Assembly (NCBI RefSeq): GCF_019734885.1
Contig: NZ_JAAXCM010000061.1
Coordinates: forward strand, 1-64,000
Direction: 5' to 3'
DNA from: Pseudocoprococcus catus
GTDB lineage: Bacteria; Bacillota; Clostridia; Lachnospirales; Lachnospiraceae
DNA length: 64,000 nt
In this document: positions 62,799 to 64,000 of the stretch, one piece after another
Position numbering within the stretch: the stretch's first letter is position 1
Layout: the number at the start of each line of letters is the position of its first letter
Made by a program: the position numbers and the translations under genes
Notes under the pieces: generated by a model
Told to the model about the DNA's origin: nothing
Database searches by the model: none
What the model saw: the letters and a program-made list of their open reading frames with translations, nothing else

Positions 62799-64000
62799 AT
62801 GTATTACACCCAAGAACAGATAGACCACGCCAACCAAGCCGACCTTGTTTCTTTTCTGCAAGGACAGGGCGAGCAGCTTACCCGCGCCGGAAATGAATAC
62901 CGCTGGAAGCGGCACGACAGCTTGACCGTCCGGGGAAACAAATGGTACAGGCACAGCCAGAGTAAGGGCGGCGCACCCATTGATTTTGTCATGGAGTTTT
63001 TCGGCAAGAGCTTCACCGAAGCCGTTGAACTGCTGACAGGAGAAAAAGGCGCAGCACCGCCGCCGGACAGACCAAGCTCCGCGTCCATTTCTGACTTCCG
63101 ACTGCCACCCCGCAGCCCCGACAACCGCATAGCGAGGAACCACCTCACAGCCGCCCGCCGCATTGATGAAGATGTGACGGGCTTTTTCTTTTCCACCGGC
63201 GATATTTACGAGGAAGCCGCCCACCATAACGCAGTATTCGTCGGCAGAGATGAAAGCGGCATACCGCGATACGCCCACCAGCGCGGCACAGCCGAGAGTT
63301 TCCGGCTTGATGTGAAAGGCAGCGACAAAGCTTTTAACTTCTGCTACCGTGGCGAGGGCGAAAGATTGTTTGTTTTTGAAGCCCCGATAGACCTGTTATC
63401 TTTCCTCTGCCTGTTCAAAAAGGATTGGCAAAAGCAAAGCTATCTTGCGTTGGGCGGCGTGGGAGAAAAAGCCCTGCTGCGTTTCCTCTCTGACCGTCCG
63501 AACATCAAGACCGTGTACCTCTGCCTTGACAGCGACCAAGCCGGAAGCGACGCTTGCAGCCGCCTTGCAGAGCTTGTGCCGGAGGGCTTGACCGTCCACC
63601 GCCTTGTGCCGCTTTACAAGGACTGGAACGAGGTATTGCAGCACCGGGCAGAAATTGCGGACGGGAAGTATTTGCGGGAAGCGGTCTACGGCTTGAAAGA
63701 GCCAACCCAGGAAGAAACCGTTGAGATTATCCGAATGAGTGAGGTTGACACGCAGACCGTTGAATGGCTATGGGAGCCGTATATCCCCTTTGGGAAAGTA
63801 ACCATTGTGCAAGGCAATCCCGGCGAGGGCAAGACCACCTTTGCCCTACGCCTTGCCGCCGCCTGCACCACCGGGGGAACGCTGCCGGGAATGAAGCCCT
63901 TGCCGCCATTCCAAGTAATTTACCAGACCGCCGAGGACGGTTTAGGCGATACCGTCAAGCCCCGTTTGATAGAAGCAGAAGCCGACCTTGACCGCGTGCT
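62799..64000 (+). CDS. DUF3991/TOPRIM-domain primase-like protein with AAA ATPase (partial)
   Basis: 400 codons in the window; the frame is open at the right edge. The ATG at 62799 follows AGAGAGG. N-terminal DUF3991-type region (YYTQEQIDHANQADLVSFLQ, RWKRHDSLTVRGNKWYRHS, PIDFVMEFFGKSFTEAVELL), then a TOPRIM_2 fold (LFVFEAPIDLLSFLCLF and VYLCLDSDQAGSDA), followed by a RecA-like AAA_25/RepA ATPase starting at the P-loop IVQGNPGEGKTTFALRLAAA (about 348). It probably primes and unwinds the element DNA after transfer. DUF3991 and AAA parts are separate genes in some elements; here they are fused or joined. Confidence 0.85.
   Translation, partial: MYYTQEQIDHANQADLVSFLQGQGEQLTRAGNEYRWKRHDSLTVRGNKWYRHSQSKGGAPIDFVMEFFGKSFTEAVELLTGEKGAAPPPDRPSSASISDFRLPPRSPDNRIARNHLTAARRIDEDVTGFFFSTGDIYEEAAHHNAVFVGRDESGIPRYAHQRGTAESFRLDVKGSDKAFNFCYRGEGERLFVFEAPIDLLSFLCLFKKDWQKQSYLALGGVGEKALLRFLSDRPNIKTVYLCLDSDQAGSDACSRLAELVPEGLTVHRLVPLYKDWNEVLQHRAEIADGKYLREAVYGLKEPTQEETVEIIRMSEVDTQTVEWLWEPYIPFGKVTIVQGNPGEGKTTFALRLAAACTTGGTLPGMKPLPPFQVIYQTAEDGLGDTVKPRLIEAEADLDRV

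Larger units (their letters stand above)
53665..64000 (+). mobile_element. Left part of a Tn1549-like integrative conjugative element
   Basis: The border is set near 53665, where the lanM fragment ends and a GC-richer sequence begins. Rep-like protein, DUF5348, PcfB and VirD4 follow in the order known for Tn1549-type elements. Integrase and excisionase, which lie at the far right end in this family, are beyond the window. A second element interrupts virD4 at about 56090. Confidence 0.75.
56090..64000 (+). mobile_element. Inner serine-recombinase mobilisable element inserted in virD4
   Basis: Starts at the break in virD4 (about 56089/56090), immediately followed by a large serine recombinase, then tnpW, a chaperone-like gene, sigma/anti-sigma-like pair, DUF3847, oriT, MobA/MobL relaxase, NTF2-like cargo and a DUF3991/AAA protein. 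No secretion genes are seen, which fits an integrative mobilisable element of the Tn4451 type. The right end is beyond the window. Confidence 0.8.

Noticed and set aside
1..64000. CRISPR arrays, rRNA and tRNA genes
   Set aside because: No regularly spaced repeats of 24-40 bases with unique spacers, and no sequence that I could read as a tRNA or rRNA.

Overview
The window looks like a chromosome segment of a gut Clostridia member, most likely Lachnospiraceae. The evidence is inferred from gene content, not from a database search: lysyl-tRNA synthetase with an added tRNA-binding domain, a birA-DUF6145-coaX-dusB-greA-lysS operon, an hprK/crh/rapZ/whiA cluster, AGGAGG-type ribosome binding sites, DUF6034-like lipoproteins and a Tn1549-type conjugative element. 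There is no rRNA or tRNA gene that I can see.

Layout. 1-1,883 is AT-rich accessory DNA: a truncated DUF6061-like gene, DUF3784 and DUF6440 genes, and a SAM methyltransferase behind a terminator-like leader hairpin. At 1,955-2,118 lies a 164-bp, highly structured element with 10-bp terminal inverted repeats and flanking 6-bp direct repeats, starting 11 bases beyond the lysS stop. 2,129-33,027 is housekeeping DNA, mostly on the minus strand: the birA-to-lysS operon, PAP2 phosphatase, nfeD/SPFH pair, trmH-type methyltransferase, pfkA, dnaE, then uvrC-hprK-glucokinase-murB-rapZ-whiA-crh, ftsH, pyrG (plus), lspA-like/map, an M42 peptidase (plus), deoC, a phosphoesterase and a patatin. 33,216-42,010 holds a decayed lipoteichoic-acid-synthase-like gene, a tautomerase and ATP-grasp pair, topB, a MATE pump behind a terminator-bearing leader, and an Ig-like surface protein.

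42,038-53,727 is the most unusual chromosomal block. A Ser/Thr kinase and an Ig-like surface protein form one unit. Next to it a seven-gene minus-strand operon encodes a DUF6034-like lipoprotein, two ABC permeases, a normal ABC ATPase, a second ATPase with damaged nucleotide-binding motifs, a CARDB-like surface protein and an FtsX/MacB-like membrane protein. Upstream are a paralogous lipoprotein with a 21-residue leader peptide and a fragment of a LanM lanthipeptide synthetase. I read this as a possibly undescribed envelope transport/sensing or immunity locus, perhaps once tied to a lanthipeptide.

53,665-64,000 is GC-richer mobile DNA. The left end of a Tn1549-like conjugative element (rep-like gene, DUF5348, PcfB, VirD4 start) abuts the lanM fragment. 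Its virD4 coupling-protein gene stops after about 100 codons because a second element, encoding a large serine recombinase, is inserted there. That inner element carries TnpW, a chaperone-like small protein, an ECF sigma factor with a membrane partner, DUF3847, a clear RSF1010-type oriT, a MobA/MobL relaxase, an NTF2-like cargo gene on the opposite strand, and a DUF3991/TOPRIM/AAA protein that runs off the window. The inner element would be mobilised by a helper's conjugation machinery, while its insertion probably disables transfer of its host element.
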